Below are positions 55,401 to 64,000 of a DNA stretch of 64,000 nucleotides, one piece after another. Position 1 is the first letter of the stretch, and each line of letters starts with the position of its first letter. This stretch comes from CAZSAK01 sp964605155 (GTDB lineage: Bacteria; Pseudomonadota; Gammaproteobacteria; SZUA-140): contig CAZSAK010000008.1 in NCBI GenBank assembly GCA_964605155.1, positions 1 to 64,000 on the forward strand. The letters are read 5' to 3'. The notes beneath the pieces were generated by a model, which worked only from the letters and a program-made list of their open reading frames with translations, was not told the origin of the DNA and did no database searches. The position numbers and the translations under genes are program-made.

Positions 55401-58249
55401 ACTGATGTAGTTTGCGAAAGCCTGGCCAGCGCCGTATTGAGTTTATCTTCAATATTATACTTATAATTTAAATAGTGTATCGACTGCACCTGGTCGCTTG
55501 CCTCGTCACCAAGCAGCGTCCGGGGCAGATCTATGTCTGTTATATAGATGGGATAGGCCATTCCACTTTTACGCTTGTCCAGCACATGCCGGGCCACCTC
55601 ATCAAAGACCTCCTCGCCGAACTCCAGCGATGTAAATTCCTTCTGATCACAATATATGGAAAACTGGGGTTCACCATCCCCGATAAAATTACCAATTACC
55701 TGTATACTAAAGTATCCAACATTATCGGAATCATTCGGCAGATCACTACGAATCAACTGGGTCTTCCCGCCCCTTTTGCTTATAGCTTGATAGGATTCGA
55801 TACTGATTATTTTACGGGATGATTCCTGTTGATTTTCGGATATTTGCATGTCCTGTCTGTATGTTACCGAATTAAAGAATCTTTTATATTGGGTCAACAG
55901 GGTCTGAGCATTCAGATGATTGCTTTTCTGGAAGAATAGCGAACCTCTCTCATCAATGACGTATATTTCCGTCCAGCTACCGGTTTGTTTGTAAAACAGC
56001 TGAATCACATCGGGCCTGTTGAAACGGTAAAGCATGGATATCATGCTGTCGGACCTGGCATATCGGTCAAATACGACCGGGCTGTATGAGACACATGGCT
56101 GGGCGAGGTAACGTATCAAATCACTGTCCGTTCCTGCCCTGTCGAAATCCAGTTTGTCATTGTCAATATACAGCACGTAGTAGAAATGTCCGAACCGAAG
56201 CACATAACGTGTAGTAAGCGGATACGCCTTGCTGTAATAGATACCTATGATATCATCAAAAAGAGCTTTTACCCTACCGGCTATCGTCATACCCCTGCCG
56301 CTAGTATAACACTGCGTGATAATGGGAGGCGGGGGTTTGCCCCGTGAAGGCGGGGACCACTGCAGATAGTTGCTAAGGCATTTAACAAATCCATCCGCAC
56401 CCTCATAGCGAAACGTTATCACTTCCTGCCATGTGGTTTGCAATATCTGCTCAACCGACAGCACCAGATTTTCTCTCACACCGCCGTAACTCAGGGCATC
56501 GGTATGATCCGTCGTCAGATGTTTTCCCTCACGGATATGCGTCATTAACGGCTCTACGCCCACATTGATGAATAATGCCGTATTAACGATCTTCGGTGAT
56601 ACCGAAAGCTCCTCCATGCCGGTACCCCTGAGTTCTGCATCGGGAAACAGCTGGCTGAAACAACGATAGATACTGTTGATATCCTTCAGGGTAATAATAC
56701 TGTCACGGGTATAGAGCGCAATGACAGTATTGCCGTTCATCAACTTATTAAGAAAACACCAGGCAATCAGCTCAATCACGCTGTGGGATCTTTTCAGGGG
56801 CTTGATACCGTTGATGTCTTCAATGTTCACTATGCCTTGGAACAATACCCAACCGGTCTGGGCGCCTGAGCCGGTTTGATGAATGGATAAATGACCTTCC
56901 CACACATTGTCGGAGATTCCCCGATTGACGATCTCAATCTTGCCCGTCTTACGTTCAAATGCAGCGTATAATTTGCGACCAAGGATATTCAAATCGCGCT
57001 GATTGATTTTGGTTAGCTCGGAATGCCGCCGAGCAAAGTTTGACAGGAACTGGTAGCTGGTCGTCAACACATTCACCAGACTCTTGCGTTCCTCAAGTAC
57101 ACGATGGATTTTCCATGCGGGCCTGGAGTCCAGAATTTTAAAATAGTGTTCATCCCATCCCCATGAGGCGGTTATCTCACGCATCACCTCACGCTGCCAG
57201 CTTCTAGACCGGCGATTATCCGGCGTTCCAAGGCGCTCATTCACCTTGAAATAAAAGCAACGTCTGACTACTTCCAGCCGCTCCGTTTCATCCCTGTCAA
57301 GCAGGTATTCCTCGACCTTTCTGTACAACATGACATAAGGATCGATGCTGGCGATATCCGTCACGCCTCTCTGGATAGCCTGCTTGAAGCGCAGGCAAAT
57401 CAGGTCCGATCCAGGGTATTCATTGGCATAGGCCTCCATCAGCATCAGTTTGAGCACTGCTTTGTAGGGCGAGTCAATGCCTTTATAGATCTGCCATAAT
57501 GCAGCGCCGAAGAATTCCTCCACTGGCGCCTTCGGGATTCCGCCGAAATCTATCGATTCATTTTCTCTGATAAATCGTTTGTGTTTCAGATTATAAACGT
57601 AGTTGTCGTAGTTTCCCTCTTCATCCGGCGGCACTAGCCACCACAGCGGATAACGACCTGCCAGCAAGATTCCGGTACGATAAAATTCCTCGAGCAATAG
57701 ATAATGTTGCGCGCTGCCGCTGCTTTCCACCGACAATTCCACCTGTTCGCCCTTTCTGAAATTTTCAGCGTTCATCAAAAAGAAATGCGCTTCGATATCA
57801 AAAGACGCTGCCCATTCCTCGATAGCAGTCGCTTTATGCTGGAGTTCGCTCAATTGTTCCTTGTTAAGATCTGGACGGTGACACAACCAGATATCAAAAT
57901 CACTGTCCTCTGAATAGGCGATTGTTCCGCTACTTCCCATCAGGAATATTGAAAAGATGTCATACCGTGCCAATGCCCGCCGCTTGTAATCAAAACTACG
58001 TACCAGCTTCTTACCCGCCTCGAGGCTGCGTTTACTCGGAGAATAATCGGATACCCCGGCAGGTGTATTTTTGGTGATAAAGCCGGGGAAGATCGGATGG
58101 TTGGCATGGAACAGGAGTGGCAGTATATCGAGCACTTCCCGTTGCCTGCTGCGCAGGGAACCCGCTGTACGGTTCAAATGATCACGATTCAGCGCCAGAA
58201 AACGTTTTTTAATGGTGTTGATATTGAACAAGATATTCTCCGAAGACAA
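55388..58249 (-). CDS. cyaA: Class I adenylate cyclase CyaA
   Basis: It makes cAMP from ATP, for CRP-dependent gene control. The 953 residues carry the class I catalytic domain in the N-terminal half, with SIFLMGSSGTIAYSEDSDFD near residue 107 (nucleotidyltransferase motif) and DIWLCHRP. The C-terminal half is the regulatory region, longer than the E. coli protein's 848 residues. It is convergent with the carboxylesterase gene. Confidence 0.93.
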   Translation of the reverse strand: MSSENILFNINTIKKRFLALNRDHLNRTAGSLRSRQREVLDILPLLFHANHPIFPGFITKNTPAGVSDYSPSKRSLEAGKKLVRSFDYKRRALARYDIFSIFLMGSSGTIAYSEDSDFDIWLCHRPDLNKEQLSELQHKATAIEEWAASFDIEAHFFLMNAENFRKGEQVELSVESSGSAQHYLLLEEFYRTGILLAGRYPLWWLVPPDEEGNYDNYVYNLKHKRFIRENESIDFGGIPKAPVEEFFGAALWQIYKGIDSPYKAVLKLMLMEAYANEYPGSDLICLRFKQAIQRGVTDIASIDPYVMLYRKVEEYLLDRDETERLEVVRRCFYFKVNERLGTPDNRRSRSWQREVMREITASWGWDEHYFKILDSRPAWKIHRVLEERKSLVNVLTTSYQFLSNFARRHSELTKINQRDLNILGRKLYAAFERKTGKIEIVNRGISDNVWEGHLSIHQTGSGAQTGWVLFQGIVNIEDINGIKPLKRSHSVIELIAWCFLNKLMNGNTVIALYTRDSIITLKDINSIYRCFSQLFPDAELRGTGMEELSVSPKIVNTALFINVGVEPLMTHIREGKHLTTDHTDALSYGGVRENLVLSVEQILQTTWQEVITFRYEGADGFVKCLSNYLQWSPPSRGKPPPPIITQCYTSGRGMTIAGRVKALFDDIIGIYYSKAYPLTTRYVLRFGHFYYVLYIDNDKLDFDRAGTDSDLIRYLAQPCVSYSPVVFDRYARSDSMISMLYRFNRPDVIQLFYKQTGSWTEIYVIDERGSLFFQKSNHLNAQTLLTQYKRFFNSVTYRQDMQISENQQESSRKIISIESYQAISKRGGKTQLIRSDLPNDSDNVGYFSIQVIGNFIGDGEPQFSIYCDQKEFTSLEFGEEVFDEVARHVLDKRKSGMAYPIYITDIDLPRTLLGDEASDQVQSIHYLNYKYNIEDKLNTALARLSQTTSVQAS

Positions 58250-58625
58250 AGACCTTAATCCTCTGCTTCCAATGATTACTATCGGCGCAGGTGATTAAAG
58301 CTGCAGGACAACCATGGCCACTGGACGGAAAGCCACACAGGCAACCGCAACCAACGGGAATAATGATGTTAAAACAAGCAGATAATCGGAATTCGGGCGC
58401 CAAATAGTACAATCATACAACGGTTCGACAAGATCAAGTCCGTCTTGCAGATCTGGTGGTTGGTAATGATAAACAACCCTTACCCTGCAAATTTCGTGTG
58501 TTGTCTCGACATGTGCCAAGGGAGATGATCAGGGCAAGCTGCTGAAGCGCGCCGAATCCAGCATGAATATTCCTGCATCAGCTTAAGAGCTGATTACGAC
58601 AGACTGAACCACGCGACTCCACTCA
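58250..58625 (+). other. Gap between cyaA and argH without a supported gene
   Basis: These 376 bases hold a 74-codon minus-strand frame (58295-58519) that starts at TTG without a ribosome site and has no family features, so I do not call it. A hairpin ATCAGCT, TAAG, AGCTGAT lies at 58577-58594, downstream of argH, but it has no T run. Confidence 0.5.
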
Positions 58626-60014
58626 TCAGAGCATCGCTCGTGCGCGTTGTATAGCTGTACGCACCTGGTCGGGTGCCGTACCACCGATGTGGTCGCGTGA
58701 CTTGACGGAGCCTTCTACGGTAAGGACGTCGAAGACATCCTGCCCGATCTTGGCGGAAAACCCCTTTAGTTCAACGAGCGACAACTCGGCAAGATCCTTG
58801 TGTTTTTCAATTCCAAGTCTCACCGCCTTGCCGACCACCTCATGGGCATCACGAAATGGCACACCCTTGCGTACCAGGTAGTCTGCCAGATCAGTGGCAG
58901 TTGAAAATCCAGTTAATGCAGCACGTTTCATGTTGGCATGTTTGATCTTCATGGACGGAATCATCTCTGTATAAATGTGCAAAGAAGCCTTCACTGTATC
59001 CACTGTATCAAACAACGGCTCCTTGTCCTCCTGGTTATCCTTGTTGTAGGCCAGTGGTTGTGCCTTCATCAGGGTCAACAGGGCAACCAGATTACCGGTG
59101 ACCCGGCCCGCCTTGCCACGCACCAGCTCAGGAACATCCGGATTCTTTTTCTGCGGCATTATCGAAGACCCTGTACAGAAGCTGTCAGATAACTCGATAA
59201 AATCGAACTGCGTCGATGACCAGATTATCAATTCCTCGGAAAAACGTGACAGATGCGTCATGATCAATGCCGACGTGGCGCAGAACTCAATAGCAAAATC
59301 ACGATCACTCACTGCATCCAGTGAATTCCTGGACGGTGTATCGAAACCGAGTAATTGCGCGGAATAGGCGCGATCAATTGTAAAACTTGTACCTGCAAGG
59401 GCAGCGCTTCCGAGCGGCATAATATTGACCCGTTTACGGCATTCTGTGAGGCGTTGGTGATCCCGCACCAGCATCTCGAACCATGCCAGCAGATGATGGC
59501 CGAAGATGACCGGCTGAGCGACTTGCAGATGCGTGAAACCGGGCATGACGGTGTCCGCTTCCCTCTCCGCGAGATCAAGCAAGGAAGATTGCAAACGCCG
59601 CAGATGGCCTGCAATGGCGTCTATTTCATCACGCAGATACAGGCGCATGTCAGTGGCTATCTGATCATTACGTGAACGTCCTGTATGCAGCTTCTTGCCT
59701 GCCTCTCCGATGCGTTCAATCAGTCGCGCCTCTATGTTCATGTGGACATCTTCAAGCTCTATCATCCAGGAAAAATCGTTCCGCTCGATATCGTCCCGGA
59801 TCTCTTCAAGACCATTGATAATCGCCTCACATTCATCAGCTGTCAGTATGCCAACATGGGCAAGCATCCGGGCATGGGCGATCGACGCCTGAATATCATA
59901 GGCATACAAACGTCTGTCGAAACCGACGGACGACGTAAAAGCCTCGACAAGACTGTCGGTCGATTGTGTAAACCGGCCTCCCCAGGGTTTGGCTGACGGG
60001 TCCTTTGTCCTCAT
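58626..60014 (-). CDS. argH: Argininosuccinate lyase
   Basis: It releases arginine and fumarate from argininosuccinate, the last step of arginine synthesis. The 462 residues include WGGRFTQSTD, ELEDVHMNIEARL, GRSRNDQIATD and the signature GSSIMPQKKNPD. It is divergent from algZ, which matches the pseudomonad order argH/algZ-algR-hemC. Confidence 0.97.
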   Translation of the reverse strand: MRTKDPSAKPWGGRFTQSTDSLVEAFTSSVGFDRRLYAYDIQASIAHARMLAHVGILTADECEAIINGLEEIRDDIERNDFSWMIELEDVHMNIEARLIERIGEAGKKLHTGRSRNDQIATDMRLYLRDEIDAIAGHLRRLQSSLLDLAEREADTVMPGFTHLQVAQPVIFGHHLLAWFEMLVRDHQRLTECRKRVNIMPLGSAALAGTSFTIDRAYSAQLLGFDTPSRNSLDAVSDRDFAIEFCATSALIMTHLSRFSEELIIWSSTQFDFIELSDSFCTGSSIMPQKKNPDVPELVRGKAGRVTGNLVALLTLMKAQPLAYNKDNQEDKEPLFDTVDTVKASLHIYTEMIPSMKIKHANMKRAALTGFSTATDLADYLVRKGVPFRDAHEVVGKAVRLGIEKHKDLAELSLVELKGFSAKIGQDVFDVLTVEGSVKSRDHIGGTAPDQVRTAIQRARAML

Positions 60015-60165
60015 AAGTCTTTCTGCAAAAATGAATTATTCATGCAGTATAGCAAGTTTCGATTTTTTAGTGGGTGGAATTTCTATCATCAGATGCTATG
60101 AAGAAATGCTGCATTTTGACCGATAACACAATATGACCCGGAACTTGCCCCAGCATAAGGAACAG

Positions 60166-61254
60166 ATGAGCAGCCATCTGAAAGACTTGGCTACAAGCCA
60201 TTCTGCCAAACGCACGGATGATTCCCTGTTCCTGCCCGATTTTTGTAATATCCGCATGGTTTTTGCGGTGGTGATGATCGCCCAGTTGCTCGCCTTCATA
60301 CTGGTATTGGGACCACAGGGAAACCAGACCGATCGCTGGGTCAACCTAAGTCTGACATCGTTGTTTATCCAGTGGGTGGCATTGTCAAGCATCGGCCTAT
60401 TGTGTTTGTGCAGGCGGGTAATGAAACACTGGGAAAACTATCTGGCAGGTATCATCAGTTATCTGCTGGTACTGGCTGTGACGATTATACTTAGCGAGGT
60501 TGCATATATCATGACAGAACACAAGGGCTTGCATACCTTGCTGACTGCCTCATGGCGATCGGAATTTATATTACGCAATCTCGCCATTAGCGCCATTGTC
60601 AGCGCGGTCGCACTCCGATATTTTTATGTCCAGCATCAGTTAAAACATAATATCGTGGCGGAATCGCGTGCCCGCGTACAGGCCTTGCAGGCGCGTATCC
60701 GACCTCACTTTCTGTTTAACAGTATGAACACCATCGCCAGCCTTACACGCAGTAAACCGGCGCTCGCCGAGGAAGTTGTGGAAGATTTGGCTGATCTGTT
60801 CAGAGTCAGCCTGACCGATTCGGATAAACCCGTTACCATTACCAAGGAACTAGAGTTGTCCCGTCATTACCTGAATATTGAAAAACTCAGGCTGGGACAA
60901 CGCCTGACCATACAGTGGATGCTGGAAGATTTGCCAGACGATGCATCCATTTTACCGTTGACCATTCAACCATTACTGGAAAACGCCATCTATCACGGAA
61001 TTGAGCCGCTCACCGAAAATGGAACTATCATAATTACAGGTCGCAGGGTGGACCAATCAATAGAATTCACTATTTCAAATCCCGTCCCTCCATACTTGCC
61101 GGTAACGCGTCGCAACAGTAACCAGATGGCAATGGCAAATATTCGAGAACGCTTGCTTATACATTACGGCAAGAAGGGATTGCTTGAAACCGGTCATTCT
61201 GGTGATAGATTTGTAGCCCGGCTTGTTATTCCCTATGTCAGGGAGAAGCAATGA
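60166..61254 (+). CDS. algZ: LytS/AlgZ-type sensor histidine kinase
   Basis: The 362 residues from the ATG at 60166, which follows an AAGGA, contain four to five membrane segments (about residues 30-155) and a histidine-kinase domain of the unusual LytS type: RPHFLFNSMNTIASL with the phosphoacceptor histidine (His181), PLLENAIYHGIEP and ANIRERL. In pseudomonads the same genes control alginate and twitching. An in-frame ATG at 60133 would add 11 residues. It overlaps the regulator gene by four bases. Confidence 0.9.
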   Translation: MSSHLKDLATSHSAKRTDDSLFLPDFCNIRMVFAVVMIAQLLAFILVLGPQGNQTDRWVNLSLTSLFIQWVALSSIGLLCLCRRVMKHWENYLAGIISYLLVLAVTIILSEVAYIMTEHKGLHTLLTASWRSEFILRNLAISAIVSAVALRYFYVQHQLKHNIVAESRARVQALQARIRPHFLFNSMNTIASLTRSKPALAEEVVEDLADLFRVSLTDSDKPVTITKELELSRHYLNIEKLRLGQRLTIQWMLEDLPDDASILPLTIQPLLENAIYHGIEPLTENGTIIITGRRVDQSIEFTISNPVPPYLPVTRRNSNQMAMANIRERLLIHYGKKGLLETGHSGDRFVARLVIPYVREKQ

Positions 61255-61991
61255 AGATATTGATTACCGATGATGAAGAACTGGCCCGCAGCCGGGTGCG
61301 CGCCTTGCTGGAGGACATCGGGGATATCAATATAGTCGGGGAGGCGCATAACGGCAAGGAGGCACTGAACAAATGCCATCGTCTCAATCCTGATATAGTC
61401 CTGCTCGATATCCGCATGCCTGGTATGGACGGTCTGGAAACCGCATTGCATCTGGCCACGCTTGAAAATCCCCCGGCGGTGATCTTTACTACGGCTTATG
61501 GTGATCATGCACTTGAGGCGTTCGAGACCAATGCAGTCGATTATCTGTTAAAGCCTGTCAGGCAACAACGCCTCCGACAGGCACTGGAAAAGACACATCA
61601 TCTCAACCGCGCCCAGTTGCTTGCCCTTAAGCAGGCCGACAATGAGGACCACATCAGGACGCACATATGTATCCAGCGCCATGATTCGATACAACTGATC
61701 GCGATGTCCGAGGTGATCTATTTTCTAGCTGATCAAAAATACGTGACGGTACGTCACACAGATGGTGAAGTACTGATTGAGGAACCGCTGGTTTCCCTGG
61801 AACAGGAGTTTGCCGGCAAATTTACCCGTATACATCGTAACGCTCTGATATCAAATGCCTTTTTGAAAGGGGTCGAAAAGGATAAGGATGGCACCCATAG
61901 CGCCATATTACGTGATTGTGACGAACGACTGACCGTTAGCAGGCGCCATGTTGCCATTCTCAGGAAAAAAATACGGGCGATGGGCAAGTAA
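61251..61991 (+). CDS. algR: LytTR response regulator AlgR
   Basis: The 246 residues contain a receiver domain with the phospho-accepting Asp53 in VLLDIRMPGMDGLE and a C-terminal LytTR DNA-binding domain (about 140-245, with FTRIHRNALISNAFLKGVEK). It is the partner of the kinase overlapped by four bases. The target genes are not shown by the window. Confidence 0.93.
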   Translation: MKILITDDEELARSRVRALLEDIGDINIVGEAHNGKEALNKCHRLNPDIVLLDIRMPGMDGLETALHLATLENPPAVIFTTAYGDHALEAFETNAVDYLLKPVRQQRLRQALEKTHHLNRAQLLALKQADNEDHIRTHICIQRHDSIQLIAMSEVIYFLADQKYVTVRHTDGEVLIEEPLVSLEQEFAGKFTRIHRNALISNAFLKGVEKDKDGTHSAILRDCDERLTVSRRHVAILRKKIRAMGK

Positions 61992-62136
61992 GCGTCCGAT
62001 AACAGCGATCCCCGATATAAAAACGGGCAGCGACCCTGGGAGCCGTAGCAGGAATATTTGACAGTTCTCATATAACATTTGCCTCGATAAACCTCACCCC
62101 GTAGCATTAGGTTTTTTCATACAACAGCAGCCCGAT

Positions 62137-63063
62137 ATGGCAACCCGTCGAATTCGCATAGCAACGCGCAAGAGCCCACTTGCCTTGTGGCAGGCCGAAC
62201 ATATACAGCACTTGTTGCATAAGTCATATCCAGACTTGGATGTCGAGCTTCACAAACTGTCCACCCAGGGCGACAAGATTGTCGACTCTCCCCTGGCGAA
62301 AATCGGTGGCAAGGGTCTGTTTGTCAAGGAACTTGAATACAGCTTGTTGAACAATGAAGCGGATATCGCCGTGCATTCGATGAAGGACGTCCCTGTGGAC
62401 CTTCCAGACGGTCTTCATCTGGGCGTTGTACTTGAACGTGAAGAACCACGTGATGCCTTTGTCTCAAATCATTTTTCGCGCCTTGAAGAATTGCCACAAG
62501 GCGCGCGGGTAGGTACCGCAAGCCTGCGGCGACAATGTCAGCTTGCGGCCCTGAGACCAGATCTTGAAATCATTAATCTCCGCGGTAATGTCGGCACACG
62601 CCTGAAAAAACTCGATGATGGGCATTATGACGCCATCATTCTCGCGTCGGCGGGACTGATCAGGCTGGGGCTCGAACAGCGTATCGCACAACAGATCCCC
62701 GTCGAACAGTTTCTGCCGGCCATCGGCCAGGGCGTGATCGGTATTGAATGCCGCAACGATGACCAAGCCGTTAACTGCTTGATCAGTGTGCTCGGTCACG
62801 AACAAACGGGTATATGTATCTCTGCGGAACGGGCATTAAATGCTCGACTTCAGGGTGGATGTCAGGTACCGATCGGTGGTTACGCACAACTTATGGGCAA
62901 CACATTGCGGTTACGCGGGCTGGTCGGTCGGCCCGATGGAACCTCAGTCATCCAGGCCGAAAGGAGCGGCACTCCACAACAGGCGAGCGAACTCGGAATC
63001 GCTGTCGCCGATGAACTGCTTCTGGGTGGAGCGGATACAATATTAAATGAGGTCTATGGTTGA
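62137..63063 (+). CDS. hemC: Porphobilinogen deaminase (hydroxymethylbilane synthase)
   Basis: It joins four porphobilinogens into hydroxymethylbilane in heme synthesis. The 308 residues show RIATRKSPLALWQAEHI, KGLFVKELEYSLL, HSMKDVPVDLPDGL, GTASLRRQCQL and LQGGCQVPIGGYA, where Cys242 carries the dipyrromethane cofactor, as in E. coli. It overlaps hemD by 17 bases. Confidence 0.98.
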   Translation: MATRRIRIATRKSPLALWQAEHIQHLLHKSYPDLDVELHKLSTQGDKIVDSPLAKIGGKGLFVKELEYSLLNNEADIAVHSMKDVPVDLPDGLHLGVVLEREEPRDAFVSNHFSRLEELPQGARVGTASLRRQCQLAALRPDLEIINLRGNVGTRLKKLDDGHYDAIILASAGLIRLGLEQRIAQQIPVEQFLPAIGQGVIGIECRNDDQAVNCLISVLGHEQTGICISAERALNARLQGGCQVPIGGYAQLMGNTLRLRGLVGRPDGTSVIQAERSGTPQQASELGIAVADELLLGGADTILNEVYG

Positions 63064-63856
63064 AGATGCCGCAAACGCACTCATTGGTATCTGTGTGCTG
63101 GTAACCCGGCCGGCACATCAGGCACAGTCTCTATGCAACAGGATCAAGGCTCTCGGCGGGAGGGTAATGCGCTTACCCGTCATTGAGATCGATGATCCTG
63201 TTGAAGTAACACCGGCAATTGACATCATCAGGCGGCTGGATAATTTCGATATCGCGGTTTTCATCAGCGGCAACGCCGTGGAAAAGGGCCTTGCATTGGT
63301 CAATACCTACGGTCACTGGCCGGAACACCTCAAAATCGCCGCTGTTGGCAAACATACCGCCGAGATATTACAGCAGCACGACATTCATATTGACATTATG
63401 CCTCAACAACAATTCAACAGTGAGGGGCTACTGGCAGTTGAGGATCTGCAACAGCTAGATAACAAACAAATCGTTATTTTCAGGGGTCAGGGTGGCAGGG
63501 AATTGCTGGCCCAATCTCTCAGGCAACGCGGGGCTCAGGTGGAATACGCCGAGGTGTATCGTCGTATCAAGCCCGAGTGCGATACCAGCAAGGTACAACA
63601 GGCGGGTTTAAGTGGGGCTGTCGATATTGCCATCGTCACCAGCAACGAGGGTCTGCAAAATCTTTATGACATGATAGGCGAACCCGGACGCCGCTGGTTG
63701 CTCCATACACCGCTCGTTGTCATCAGTCAACGCACCGCCGAACTCGCGCAGAAATTGGGCTTCAAGTCATCTGTTATCGCCAAACAGGCCAGTGACAAGG
63801 GTTTAGCAGATGCCGTAAAAGAATGGTATGCTATCCACTCTTCCGCCGGAAAATAA
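63047..63856 (+). CDS. hemD: Uroporphyrinogen-III synthase
   Basis: It closes and inverts ring D of hydroxymethylbilane to give uroporphyrinogen III. The 269 residues carry the two-domain fold with VLVTRPAHQAQSLC, VFISGNAVEKGLALV, GQGGRELLAQSLRQRGAQVEYAEVYRR and VTSNEGLQNLY. The start overlaps hemC; an ATG nine bases further on is also possible. It precedes hemX. Confidence 0.92.
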   Translation: MRSMVEDAANALIGICVLVTRPAHQAQSLCNRIKALGGRVMRLPVIEIDDPVEVTPAIDIIRRLDNFDIAVFISGNAVEKGLALVNTYGHWPEHLKIAAVGKHTAEILQQHDIHIDIMPQQQFNSEGLLAVEDLQQLDNKQIVIFRGQGGRELLAQSLRQRGAQVEYAEVYRRIKPECDTSKVQQAGLSGAVDIAIVTSNEGLQNLYDMIGEPGRRWLLHTPLVVISQRTAELAQKLGFKSSVIAKQASDKGLADAVKEWYAIHSSAGK

Positions 63857-63935
63857 AAAAAGAGGCCAAAAGATTCAGAGCGGAAAATCCAACACAAGCT
63901 GGCATCATGCGGGAGGATTTTCGAGGGGACGTGAT

Positions 63936-64000
63936 ATGAACGATAACAAGGATAATCAGCCTGTAACTGATTCCAAGGCTCAAACGCGTAAACATGAGAG
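63936..64000 (+). CDS. hemX: Probable HemX N terminus, cut by window edge
   Basis: After hemD an ATG at 63936, with purine-rich GAGGGGAC before it, starts a frame open to the window edge (MNDNKDNQPVTDSKAQTRKHE). The hydrophilic start and the position directly after hemD fit HemX, a membrane-anchored protein of unknown function in heme gene clusters. Only 21 codons are visible, so the call rests on context. Confidence 0.55.
   Translation, partial: MNDNKDNQPVTDSKAQTRKHE

Noticed and set aside
58295..58519. 74-codon minus-strand frame between argH and cyaA
   Set aside because: It starts with TTG, has no ribosome site, no conserved motif and a plain mixture of residues; insufficient support.

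Overview
The window reads as chromosomal DNA of a gammaproteobacterium with moderate GC content. Several gene orders point that way: groES-groEL under a CIRCE operator, amgK/lptD-surA-pdxA-rsmA, glyQ-glyS-gmhB-plsC, glnA-(DUF4124)-ntrB-ntrC, lptM-lysA, a class I adenylate cyclase, and argH/algZ-algR-hemC-hemD-(hemX). OxyR, FxsA and LptD also fit. A three-subunit glycolate oxidase beside a glyoxylate aminotransferase, and a TusA sulfur carrier coupled to a thiouridylase-like protein, would suit a sulfur-oxidising autotroph of the Chromatiales type, but that is an inference. No phage, transposon, CRISPR array, tRNA or rRNA was found. The region is mostly core genome with a few decayed genes.

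Layout. 1-3.0 kb: groEL (cut by the window edge), groES, fxsA, cutA. 3.2-5.7 kb: periplasmic thiol-disulfide genes dsbD and a TlpA-type thioredoxin. 6-8.3 kb: aroQ-accB-accC. 8.4-10.5 kb: oxyR and a rubredoxin-reductase-like flavoprotein. 10.5-13.1 kb (minus): an unusual membrane-anchored protein with a degenerate protease-like segment, TPR-like helices and a retropepsin-like domain, preceded by an exported protein of unknown function. 13.3-19.1 kb: one tightly packed operon that joins a partner-switching module (HDOD-PP2C phosphatase, RsbW-like kinase, STAS antagonist) to a complete Mla/MCE lipid transporter (permease, ATPase, MCE protein, lipoprotein). 19.1-24.2 kb (minus): glcDEF and the aminotransferase. 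24.6-28.7 kb: rhodanese-MoeB, an HDOD protein, a pentapeptide-repeat protein and amgK.

28.8-34.3 kb: lptD-surA-pdxA-rsmA. 34.3-38.3 kb: a 629-base stretch with no intact gene, two lipoproteins, a YceI protein and a multipass membrane protein. 38.3-42.7 kb (minus): plsC, gmhB, glyS, glyQ. 43-45 kb: an unknown gene and the thiouridylase-like/TusA pair. 45-50.1 kb: the nitrogen regulon, with visible NtrC boxes and a sigma-54 promoter at glnA and an NtrC box before ntrB. 50.1-54.6 kb: class 1B dihydroorotate dehydrogenase, trmL, a frameshifted arsC pseudogene, a methyltransferase, two very small membrane-peptide ORFs, lysA and lptM. 54.7-60 kb: carboxylesterase, cyaA, argH. 60.1-64 kb: algZ-algR-hemC-hemD and the first codons of a probable hemX.

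Most functional groups are cell-envelope upkeep (LptD, SurA, DsbD, Mla, AmgK, GmhB, PlsC), nitrogen control, heme and arginine synthesis, and stress response. The most notable unit is the operon in which a complete phosphatase/kinase/antagonist switch is translationally coupled to an MCE lipid transporter.
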